From positions 1-10,273 of the forward strand of contig CALZLE010000225.1 of NCBI GenBank assembly GCA_945788205.1: 10,273 bases of DNA, written 5' to 3'. The notes beneath the pieces are model-generated. The model did no database searches and was not told the DNA's origin. It was given only the letters and a program-made list of their open reading frames with translations. The translations under genes and the position numbers were made by a program. Below, one piece after another: positions 1-5,254 of this stretch (position 1 is its first letter; every line of letters starts with the position of its first letter). This DNA is from an uncultured Desulfuromonadales bacterium. Lineage in GTDB: Bacteria > Desulfobacterota > Desulfuromonadia > Desulfuromonadales > Geopsychrobacteraceae.

Positions 1-67
1 GATTTTGTTTCATGATTGGTAGTGGTTTTACATCAATTTTTGTAGCCGTTTTCAGTCATTAAACGCA

Positions 68-96
68 TTGACAGGTCGCCTGCAGATTGCTATATA
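68..96 (+). promoter_or_regulatory. sigma70-type promoter of the tRNA-Val gene
   Basis: A perfect -35 box TTGACA lies at 68-73 and a -10 box TATATA at 91-96, separated by exactly 17 bases. Transcription would start near 103, leaving a leader of only about 6 nt before the mature tRNA 5' end at 109. This short-leader arrangement is typical of strong stable-RNA promoters. It is the best promoter match in the window. Confidence 0.85.
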
Positions 97-108
97 AGAT
101 CACCCTTG

Positions 109-183
109 GGGCGCATAGCTCAGTGGGAGAGCACTGCCTTCACACGGCAGGGGTCGCTGGTTCAATCCCAGCTGCGCCCACCA
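109..183 (+). tRNA. tRNA-Val (anticodon CAC)
   Basis: A complete cloverleaf can be drawn. The acceptor stem pairs GGGCGCA (109-115) with TGCGCCC (173-179), followed by discriminator A180 and an encoded CCA (181-183). The anticodon stem CTGCC/GGCAG (134-138/146-150) encloses the loop TTCACAC, placing CAC at 141-143, which reads GUG valine codons. The T arm is GCTGG-TTCAATC-CCAGC. The D arm contains GCTC...GAGC. All stems are perfectly paired, so the gene should be functional. It has its own promoter (68-96) and terminator (191-224). A partial copy of its 3' end recurs at 553-578. Confidence 0.96.
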
Positions 184-184
184 G
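159..184 (+). repeat. 26-bp direct repeat, copy 1 (tRNA-Val 3' end)
   Basis: The last 25 bases of the tRNA plus one flanking G match positions 553-578 at 22 of 26 positions, in the same orientation and 394 bp apart. The differences are at 164, 172, 173 and 174. The repeat spans part of the T stem, the T loop, the 3' acceptor strand and CCA. This is the segment used as a core attachment site by many tRNA-targeting integrases. Part of the similarity is simply conserved tRNA sequence, so the att interpretation is an inference. Confidence 0.5.
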
Positions 185-190
185 ATATCT

Positions 191-224
191 AAGGCCGATT
201 CCATCAAGGAATAGGCCTTTTAAA
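191..224 (+). terminator. Rho-independent terminator of tRNA-Val
   Basis: AAGGCC (191-196) pairs with GGCCTT (214-219), and ATTCC (198-202) pairs with GGAAT (208-212). The two stem segments are separated by a G-A mismatch and the loop is ATCAA. A run of T follows from 218 to 221. It lies 7 nt after the tRNA CCA end, so it closes the single-tRNA transcript. Confidence 0.85.
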
Positions 225-549
225 TTTTAACAGGGCAAAGGATATCCCTTAAATGTGCTATCCTAGCCAAAAAGAAAGAGATATTGTAGTAAGGGGTGAG
301 TTATCAAAAATGTGGATTGAGTATCGACCTGAGAGAGACTGACCTTTTCACATTAAACTACGAAGACCTGAAAAAATATCCCACTTCTACAATGTGCAGG
401 TGACTGCATGCTTTTGATTGTGATTGAAGGTGAACTGATAAAATCCTGAAAAGCTATATAAGCTACTAAAAAATAAATCTTTAACAGAGTTGAATTCATA
501 ACTAATTAGGTAGGGTGTGTGTGGTGTTGGGCAAACTTTTTTACATAAT
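225..549. other. AT-rich gene-free stretch between tRNA-Val and a tRNA remnant
   Basis: No convincing coding region is visible on either strand, and base composition is clearly more AT-rich than the flanking genes. Small inverted repeats occur, such as TGCAG-gtga-CTGCA at 395-408 and AGCT-atata-AGCT near 452-464, but none makes a clear RNA gene. A weak promoter-like pair, TTGATT (414-419) and GATAAA (437-442) at 17-nt spacing, could drive transcription toward lipB, but a terminator at 586-615 intervenes. The stretch may be the eroded inside of an inserted element, because tRNA 3' ends bound it on both sides. Confidence 0.5.
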
Positions 550-577
550 AAGGGTTCGATCCCAGTACCGCCCACCA
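550..577 (+). pseudogene. tRNA 3' fragment (T arm, acceptor strand and CCA)
   Basis: The fragment carries a canonical T loop TTCGATC (555-561), a 3' acceptor strand ACCGCCC (567-573), discriminator A574 and CCA (575-577). The T stem is broken: only GG (553-554) pairs with CC (562-563), and two of the next three pairs mismatch. No anticodon arm or D arm precedes it. The only possible 5' acceptor trace is GGGC at 529-532, with nothing tRNA-like in the 20-odd bases between. It is therefore a displaced or internally deleted tRNA piece and not a working gene. The acceptor sequence would suit a GGGCGGT...ACCGCCC tRNA, as in some valine isoacceptors, but identity cannot be assigned without the anticodon. 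Confidence 0.8.
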
Positions 578-585
578 GTTTTTTC

Positions 586-615
586 AGGAGTTGCGCTACG
601 GTGTGACTCCTTTTT
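586..615 (+). terminator. Terminator with UACG tetraloop behind the tRNA fragment
   Basis: AGGAGT (586-591) pairs with ACTCCT (606-611). The stem continues inward through TGCGC/GTGTG with G-U wobbles to a loop TACG closed by C-G. In RNA this is C(UACG)G, a member of the very stable UNCG tetraloop class. Five T residues follow (611-615). It starts 8 nt after the tRNA fragment's CCA, as an ancestral tRNA terminator would, and ends about 20 nt before lipB. Confidence 0.8.
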
Positions 616-636
616 GCTTTTGACTACAGAGGCACA

Positions 637-1299
637 ATGAAATCCGCTTTACTCGTTCAGACCTCTATATTGCTAGAGGATTGGGGATCGCTCGCCTACG
701 AAGAAGCTTTTTCACGCCAGGAACAGCTTGTTTCTGAGCTTCAACAGGGGTTGCGAGGGGACACACTGGTGTTAGTTGAGCATCCGCCTGTCGTAACGCT
801 GGGTCGCCGTGCTTCAAATGATGATTTGCGTTTGCCCGCAAAAGATTTTAGTTCTGTTAATGTCGGCCTTCAGGAGATAAATCGGGGAGGACTGGCTACG
901 GCACACGAGCCAGGGCAGTTAGTTGTCTATCCCATTGTGGAGTTAAAAATTAAGGATTTGCGCTGGTTTGCCAATACTTTTCTTGGTGTTGTTGTTGCCG
1001 TGTTGAAGGAGTTTGGATTACAGGGGGATTTGAAGGAGGGTGAGCCCGGTGTCTGGGTTGAGGGAAGGAAAATCTGCAGCTTTGGGATTGCGGTTAAAAA
1101 ATGGGTCACCTCACACGGGGTAGCTATCAATGTCAATAACGATTTGAGTACTTTTAACTTAATCGTTCCTTGTGGCCGGCCGCAAGAGAAGGTCACCTCT
1201 GTTTCTCGAGAACTGAATCTTTCTGTCAACATGACAGACTTCAAGCAAAAATTGGTTGAACATTTTCTTGTCGCCTTTGCCTGTAAGCTGCAACCATGA
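637..1299 (+). CDS. lipB: Octanoyl-[acyl-carrier-protein]:protein N-octanoyltransferase
   Basis: LipB transfers octanoyl groups from acyl-ACP to lipoyl domains of 2-oxoacid dehydrogenases and glycine cleavage H protein, the first step of cytosolic lipoate synthesis. The 220-residue product matches the usual family length. Visible signatures are LVEHPPVVTLGRRA (46-59), the RGG...GPGQ-type motif (83-94), GRKICSFG containing the catalytic-type lysine K145, HGVAINV (160-166) and PCG with catalytic-type cysteine C179. One oddity is that the family motif H-G-P-G-Q reads H90-E91-P-G-Q. The ATG at 637 follows AGAGG (628-632) with a short 4-nt gap. No lipA is adjacent. A terminator sits just upstream, so how the gene is transcribed is unclear. 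Confidence 0.93.
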   Translation: MKSALLVQTSILLEDWGSLAYEEAFSRQEQLVSELQQGLRGDTLVLVEHPPVVTLGRRASNDDLRLPAKDFSSVNVGLQEINRGGLATAHEPGQLVVYPIVELKIKDLRWFANTFLGVVVAVLKEFGLQGDLKEGEPGVWVEGRKICSFGIAVKKWVTSHGVAINVNNDLSTFNLIVPCGRPQEKVTSVSRELNLSVNMTDFKQKLVEHFLVAFACKLQP

Positions 1300-1327
1300 T
1301 AAATAATTTACTTTCTGGAGTATTCTG

Positions 1328-1356
1328 CTGTCGGCTTGTTCGTAATCTGTTATGAT
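1328..1356 (+). promoter_or_regulatory. possible promoter of the HDOD gene
   Basis: A good -10 box TATGAT lies at 1351-1356. Seventeen bases upstream is a weak -35 box, CTGTCG (1328-1333), with 3 of 6 matches. It sits in the 93-bp gap between lipB and the HDOD gene, 36 nt before the start codon. No terminator is seen after lipB, so read-through is also possible. Confidence 0.3.
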
Positions 1357-1392
1357 TAATAACCGTCCATAAATTAATAGGGAGAAGGTTAG

Positions 1393-2259
1393 ATGTCTAC
1401 TGATTTTCAATCTGTTGTGCGCACCATCGGCGATTTGCCACCCATGCCCGCTGTTGCAGCAAGAGTCCTTCAATTGCTCGGCGACCCAAACGTTAACTAT
1501 GCTCAACTGGGTGAAGCTGTTTCCAGTGATCCTGCAGTGTCTGCCCGCCTTTTGAAGGTTGCAAACTCAGCTTTTTACAGCATGTCTCGTGAAATAAAGA
1601 CCCTTGATCACGCAATTGCTGTGGTTGGTGAGCGGACCTTGAGGAGCCTGGTCCTCGCAGCGAGCCTTGAAGGAATGAACAAATCGTACGGCCTGCTGGA
1701 AAAGCTTCTTTGGGAAGATTCGATTGGCTGTGCAATCGGTTGTCGAATTCTGGCGCGTAGGTTTTCTAGCGCTGACCCAGAAGAGGCGTTTTTGGCCGGT
1801 CTGTTCCGTCACCTCGGCAAGGTCATTATGAATTATAGTGATGGCGAAAGTTATCAGGCTCTGGCTGAAGCTGTTTATGCGGGTGAAGGGACCTACACCT
1901 CTTTGGAGGGGAACTATTTTCCTTACGCACATGCGATAGTCGGTGCTGCGGTCCTCGACAAGTGGAATTTTAGTCGTTCAATGGTGATGACGACTTTGCA
2001 TCACAACGATCTGGAGGTTCCGGTTGAGGAAGAGTCGGATGAAGATAGCCGTGATCTCTTCCGTTTGACGGCGACAGTTAACCTCTCCGATAGGATTTGC
2101 GCCAAACTCGGGATCGGCCAGCGCGAGCCCAACGACTCAATTGATGTCGTGGTCAGTCGGGGTGCTATTGCTCTTGAGTTGGAAGATGATGATGTTTTGG
2201 AAGCGATTGAAGAGGTCGAGCAGGTTTTCGCAGAGAATCGTGAAAACTTTGTAGGTTAG
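1393..2259 (+). CDS. HDOD-domain signalling protein
   Basis: The product has 288 residues and the HDOD fold runs from about residue 8 to 210. The opening LPPMPAVAARVLQLL and the block SSDPAVSARLLKVANSAFYS (44-63), then LDHAIAVVGERTLRSLVLA (71-89), are typical of the family. HDOD proteins are metal-free or degenerate relatives of HD phosphohydrolases, used in signalling, motility and biofilm regulation. Here the usual GLLHDIGK motif reads GLFRHLGK (136-143), so the metal-binding His-Asp pair is replaced by Arg-His. This argues for a regulatory, non-hydrolytic role. The acidic C-terminal region (about 208-275) is not recognised. A strong Shine-Dalgarno sequence, GGAGAAGG (1381-1388), precedes ATG 1393. 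A strong terminator follows, so the gene is probably monocistronic or the last gene after lipB. Its partner or signal is unknown. Confidence 0.9.
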   Translation: MSTDFQSVVRTIGDLPPMPAVAARVLQLLGDPNVNYAQLGEAVSSDPAVSARLLKVANSAFYSMSREIKTLDHAIAVVGERTLRSLVLAASLEGMNKSYGLLEKLLWEDSIGCAIGCRILARRFSSADPEEAFLAGLFRHLGKVIMNYSDGESYQALAEAVYAGEGTYTSLEGNYFPYAHAIVGAAVLDKWNFSRSMVMTTLHHNDLEVPVEEESDEDSRDLFRLTATVNLSDRICAKLGIGQREPNDSIDVVVSRGAIALELEDDDVLEAIEEVEQVFAENRENFVG

Positions 2260-2283
2260 GTAGTTTTGACTGTAGAGATAAAG

Positions 2284-2309
2284 GGGAGGCCTTGGGCCTC
2301 CCTTTTTTT
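2284..2309 (+). terminator. Strong Rho-independent terminator after the HDOD gene
   Basis: A perfect 8-bp stem, GGGAGGCC (2284-2291) with GGCCTCCC (2295-2302), is closed by a TTG loop and followed by seven T residues (2303-2309). It begins 24 nt after the HDOD stop codon and isolates the downstream tlyA operon. An in-frame TTG at 2292 inside the hairpin would extend the tlyA reading frame upstream, but it is not a credible start. Confidence 0.93.
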
Positions 2310-2387
2310 GTGGTGAACTGTCGATCAGTTTGTCACAAGAATTTCAACTATGTTAGCTTGTTAGTAAGTCTTAGAGTGAAGGTACAG

Positions 2388-3128
2388 ATGAAAGAGCGGC
2401 TTGACAAACTATTGGTGAATCTTGGCTTGGCAGCATCCCGGGAACGGGCCAGCGCTCTTATTCTTGCCGGCAAGGTCGTTGTCGATGATCATCGGGTTGA
2501 TAAGGCAGGGGCTCGAATTGATGTAGAGGCAAGTGTCAGGCTGAAAGGCGAAGACCTGGCATATGTGTCGCGCGGAGGCTTGAAGCTAGAAAAAGCTCTT
2601 GCTTGCTTCCCGGTTGAAGTACAGGGGCGGATTGCTATCGATGTTGGCGCATCTACCGGCGGATTTACTGACTGTCTGTTGCAAAACGGCGTGGAAAAAG
2701 TTTATGCCGTCGATGTTGGCTACGGCCAGCTAGCGTGGAAACTGCGAGAAGATCAGCGGGTCGTTAATATGGAGCGATGCAATATTCGCTCTATGACCGT
2801 CGATAGGTTCGATCCATTGCCAACTCTGGCGGTCATCGACGCCTCTTTTATCTCGTTGTCAAAGGTTCTCCCCAGTACTCTGCCATTACTTTCGCCTGTT
2901 GCTGAAATAATCGCTTTAATCAAGCCTCAGTTTGAAGTCGGCAAAGGACAAGTTGGCAAGGGAGGAGTGGTTAAAGACCCGCAGCTCCATCTTCAGGTTG
3001 TCGAAAACATTGAGCGGCTTGCCGTTGAACTGGGATGTGCTGTTCTCGGGGTGGAAGAAAGCCCGATTCTCGGGCCAAAGGGGAACCGGGAGTTTCTGCT
3101 CTACTTACGTAAAGGTAAATCAGAATGA
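2388..3128 (+). CDS. tlyA: TlyA-family rRNA 2'-O-methyltransferase
   Basis: TlyA enzymes 2'-O-methylate ribose of cytidines in 16S and/or 23S rRNA, and older annotations call them hemolysins. The 246-residue product has an N-terminal S4 RNA-binding domain (about 1-60, starting ERLDKLLVNLGLAASRERA). This is followed by the linker SRGGLKLEKAL and an FtsJ/RrmJ-type Rossmann methyltransferase domain with the SAM loop IDVGASTGGF (84-93). Conserved DASFISL (151-157) and LIKPQFEVGKGQVGKGG (177-193) complete the family pattern. I chose ATG 2388 because GAAGG (2378-2382) precedes it and MKERLDKLL is the normal family N-terminus. The frame extends upstream only into the preceding terminator. The stop overlaps the next start (ATGA at 3125-3128), indicating translational coupling. 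It is first in a six-gene operon. Confidence 0.93.
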   Translation: MKERLDKLLVNLGLAASRERASALILAGKVVVDDHRVDKAGARIDVEASVRLKGEDLAYVSRGGLKLEKALACFPVEVQGRIAIDVGASTGGFTDCLLQNGVEKVYAVDVGYGQLAWKLREDQRVVNMERCNIRSMTVDRFDPLPTLAVIDASFISLSKVLPSTLPLLSPVAEIIALIKPQFEVGKGQVGKGGVVKDPQLHLQVVENIERLAVELGCAVLGVEESPILGPKGNREFLLYLRKGKSE

Positions 3129-3901
3129 ACCACGTTTTTTTCATTGGTGCCGGGCCGGGTGATCCGCAAATGCTCACTCTGCAGGGAGCAGAAGCGTTAG
3201 AGTGTGCAGAGACTGTTTTTCTCCCTTTACCGTATGATCAGACCTTTGCCAGCCGCCTGCAGGGTAAGCAGGTTTTGATTCCCTTCGATTATGATTTTGC
3301 TGAACTGCTGGAACTGATTGAGAAGCAGCTGGAAACGGCAAATGTTGCATTTTTGATTCCGGGTGATCTGACTTTTTATTCCCCTTTTCAGGGAATTATC
3401 GATTATTTTGCTGAGCGGGCGGAGGTCATCGCGGGTGTTGGGGTTGCAAATGCCGCATCAGCCAAGTTAAAGCGGACCTTAGATTTGCCATCGGTTTGCA
3501 ACCGTGCCTTGATTCTCTCCCCAAAAACCTTGGGAGACGGGGAGGGTAGCCCTCAAATTGAAGATTTTGCTGCCCCCGGTGCATCCTTGTTGATTTATAT
3601 GAATAATATGCCCCTGGCAGATTTGGCAGCAAAGTTAAGACGAGGATACGGCAAAGATGTGCCGATTGCACTCTTGCACCGACTTGATTTGCCGGACGAG
3701 GTCATCCTCGTGGCAACCCTCGACACAATTGTCGCGGCATGTGATGGTTTTGATTATTTTTATCTTGATGATCCAACCAAAAAACCAGCCTTGACCTTTT
3801 TAATTGTCGGAGAAACTCTGAACGCTGAAGTTGATGGTGAGTGGTGGGACTATCGGAGAAAAACCATGTGGAAACAGCGCAAGGAAGTCGAGGGCCGATG
3901 A
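3125..3901 (+). CDS. Tetrapyrrole methylase-family (CobM/CbiF-like fold) protein
   Basis: The 258-residue product resembles SAM-dependent corrin/porphyrin methyltransferases. It opens with FFIGAGPGDPQMLTLQGAEAL (5-25), the family's first SAM-site signature. IPGDLTFYSP (78-87) takes the place of the G-D-P block, VGVANAASAKLKRTLDLPS (105-123) matches the variable cofactor loop, and LLIYMNN (155-161) the central strand. It is not inside a cobalamin or siroheme gene cluster: neighbours are tlyA and a U32 protein. Its substrate may therefore not be a corrin intermediate. RsmI (16S rRNA methylase) belongs to the same superfamily, but I do not see strong RsmI features. Start and stop both overlap neighbours as ATGA. 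AAAGG (3111-3115) provides the ribosome site. The C-terminal tail EWWDYRRKTMWKQRKEVEGR is strongly basic and aromatic. Family is firm, reaction unknown. Confidence 0.85.
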   Translation: MNHVFFIGAGPGDPQMLTLQGAEALECAETVFLPLPYDQTFASRLQGKQVLIPFDYDFAELLELIEKQLETANVAFLIPGDLTFYSPFQGIIDYFAERAEVIAGVGVANAASAKLKRTLDLPSVCNRALILSPKTLGDGEGSPQIEDFAAPGASLLIYMNNMPLADLAAKLRRGYGKDVPIALLHRLDLPDEVILVATLDTIVAACDGFDYFYLDDPTKKPALTFLIVGETLNAEVDGEWWDYRRKTMWKQRKEVEGR

Positions 3902-4854
3902 AGCTGATTTCTCCGATTGATCATCGCAGCGAAGTTGAGCCATTGCTTCAAGCAGGTGCTGATGAACTGTACGGAGGCTATATCCCTGCGGCGTGGCAAC
4001 AGCGCTTCGGACTGCTGGCATCTATCAATCAGCGCACCTTTGCAGGAGCTCAGATCGATTCTTTTACCGATTTAGAGCAGATCGTTTCCGTCTGTCGAGA
4101 GCATCAGCGCGATTTTGCCTTGACGCTCAACTCTCCCTTTTACTCAGACTCACAATTACCGCTGTTGATCGATTATGTCGCAGAAGCTGTTTCTGCGGGG
4201 GTTAATAGCGTTATTTTGGCAGACCTTGGCCTGTTGAGAGTCCTCAAAGCACAGTTTCCCGCACTGCTCTTTCATGCCAGCACCCTGGCCCACCTTGGAA
4301 ACTCTGCTGCGATCCATTTTTATCAACAGCAGGGAATTGATCGGGTTATTTTGCCTCGGCACCTCAACGTTGCCGAGATGGAAGCAATTATTCGGCAGGT
4401 TCCTGATGTCGATATTGATGCTTTTTTGTTGGTTGGTAAGTGTCCAAACACGGAAGGTTTTTGCACCTTTCATCACTCCAGTCATGACAAAGTTTGGCCC
4501 TGTGAAATTGAGTATTGTATCGAACCTGTTGATAAAGAGAGCACCGCATTAAAAGAGGCGATCAGCAAACAGCAAAGTTGGTCGCAGACTGATCGGCGTC
4601 ATGGTTGTGGTTTGTGTGCTATTCCTGCGCTGCTAAAAGCTGGAGTTGCTGGGCTAAAGTTGGTTGGCCGGGGGGCTCCATTGCTGCGAAAGGTGAAAAA
4701 CCTGCAATTGGCCGGTGAATTTCTCACTTTGGCTGAAAGCGCTCCCTCTTTTTCAGAGTATCAAAAGGAGGCTTTGTCTGCCCATCAGCGACATTTTGGG
4801 ATAGGCTGCAGTGAAAATGTTTGCTACTATCCCGAGTTCCACTCTCGTGGTTGA
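3898..4854 (+). CDS. U32-family protein, probable Fe-S (YegQ/UbiU-type)
   Basis: The 318-residue product begins MKLISPIDHRSEVEPLLQAGADELYGGY, the typical U32 opening, then ASINQRTF, NSPFYSD, a TIM-barrel-like run around SVILADLGLL (104-113) and FHASTLAHLGN (125-135). U32 members are labelled peptidases, but characterised ones such as UbiU/UbiV and RlhA act in oxygen-independent hydroxylation of quinone precursors or rRNA, and several carry 4Fe-4S clusters. Cysteines here cluster at C182, C189 (C-x6-C as in UbiU), C202, C207, C237 and C240, with C304 and C309 near the end, consistent with a cluster. I chose ATG 3898 because it overlaps the previous stop (ATGA) and gives the standard N-terminus. 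An upstream in-frame GTG at 3841 would add 19 unrelated residues. Coupling to the methylase suggests a shared substrate or pathway, which is inference. Confidence 0.85.
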   Translation: MKLISPIDHRSEVEPLLQAGADELYGGYIPAAWQQRFGLLASINQRTFAGAQIDSFTDLEQIVSVCREHQRDFALTLNSPFYSDSQLPLLIDYVAEAVSAGVNSVILADLGLLRVLKAQFPALLFHASTLAHLGNSAAIHFYQQQGIDRVILPRHLNVAEMEAIIRQVPDVDIDAFLLVGKCPNTEGFCTFHHSSHDKVWPCEIEYCIEPVDKESTALKEAISKQQSWSQTDRRHGCGLCAIPALLKAGVAGLKLVGRGAPLLRKVKNLQLAGEFLTLAESAPSFSEYQKEALSAHQRHFGIGCSENVCYYPEFHSRG

Positions 4855-4879
4855 TGATAACTCAGAAAGGAGAACAACT

Positions 4880-5227
4880 ATGGCAACTGACTGTCTTTTC
4901 TGCAAAATCTCAACAGGCGAAATCCCCGCTACGATCCGCTATGAAGATGAGGATCTGATTGCGTTTGAGGATATTTCCCCGCAGGCACCACATCATATTC
5001 TGATTGTACCGCGTAAGCATATTCGGACCACACTCGACCTGACCACCGCCGACAATCAACTCATCGGACGCATTTATCAGGTGGCGGGAAAGCTTGCGAA
5101 CGATCTCGGTTTTGCTCAGGATGGTTTCCGGATTGTCAATAACTGCAATGAAGCAGGGGGTCAGGTTGTCTGGCATCTGCACTTTCATCTGCTTGGTGGC
5201 CGCGATTTGAGCTGGCCTCCCGGTTAA
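4880..5227 (+). CDS. HIT-family nucleotide-binding hydrolase (HinT-like)
   Basis: The 115-residue product has the full HinT layout. It starts MATDCLFCKISTGEIPA, with the CxxC pair C5/C8 often seen in bacterial members, followed by YEDEDLIAFEDISPQAPHHILIVPRKH (21-47) and the histidine triad HLHFHLLGG (99-107) that gives the family its name. HinT enzymes hydrolyse purine nucleoside phosphoramidates and aminoacyl-adenylates. ATG 4880 was chosen because AAAGGAG (4866-4872) sits 7 nt upstream and MATDCLFCKI is the family start. The open frame continues upstream into the U32 gene without homology. It is 25 bp after the U32 stop and 27 bp before the RSH gene, so it is in the same operon. Confidence 0.94.
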   Translation: MATDCLFCKISTGEIPATIRYEDEDLIAFEDISPQAPHHILIVPRKHIRTTLDLTTADNQLIGRIYQVAGKLANDLGFAQDGFRIVNNCNEAGGQVVWHLHFHLLGGRDLSWPPG

Positions 5228-5254
5228 TCGCTAAACGGTTTTAGAAAATATCAA

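Noticed and set aside
238..250. Short GGATATCC palindrome in the AT-rich stretch
   Set aside because: An 8-bp palindrome of this kind is expected by chance, and it has no partner copies or flanking structure in the window.
387..575. A 62-codon minus-strand open frame beginning MGGTGIEPL
   Set aside because: The GTGIEPL-like start is the well-known spurious translation of the antisense of a tRNA T arm. It arises here from the tRNA fragment at 550-577, has no ribosome site and runs into AT-rich noncoding DNA.
620..648. TTGACT at 620-625 as a -35 box for lipB
   Set aside because: The matching -10 position (643-648, TCCGCT) is inside lipB and has no resemblance to the consensus.
2330..2358. A possible promoter for the tlyA operon: TTGTCA (2330-2335) with TTAGCT (2353-2358) at 17 nt
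   Set aside because: The -35 box is good, but the -10 matches only two of six positions, and the better box TATGTT (2349-2354) is only 13 nt away. A promoter must exist in 2310-2387, but I cannot place it with confidence.
2292..2387. A 32-residue N-terminal extension of TlyA from a TTG codon
   Set aside because: The TTG is in the loop of the HDOD terminator hairpin, has no Shine-Dalgarno, and the extra residues do not resemble the family. ATG 2388 has a good ribosome site and the standard N-terminus.
3841..3897. Upstream GTG extension of the U32 protein
   Set aside because: It would add 19 residues unlike the family, while ATG 3898 gives the standard MKLISP-type start and an ATGA coupling.
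4811..4879. Upstream extension of the HIT protein from ATG 4811
   Set aside because: It overlaps the end of the U32 gene, lacks homology and buries the clear AAAGGAG ribosome site used by ATG 4880.
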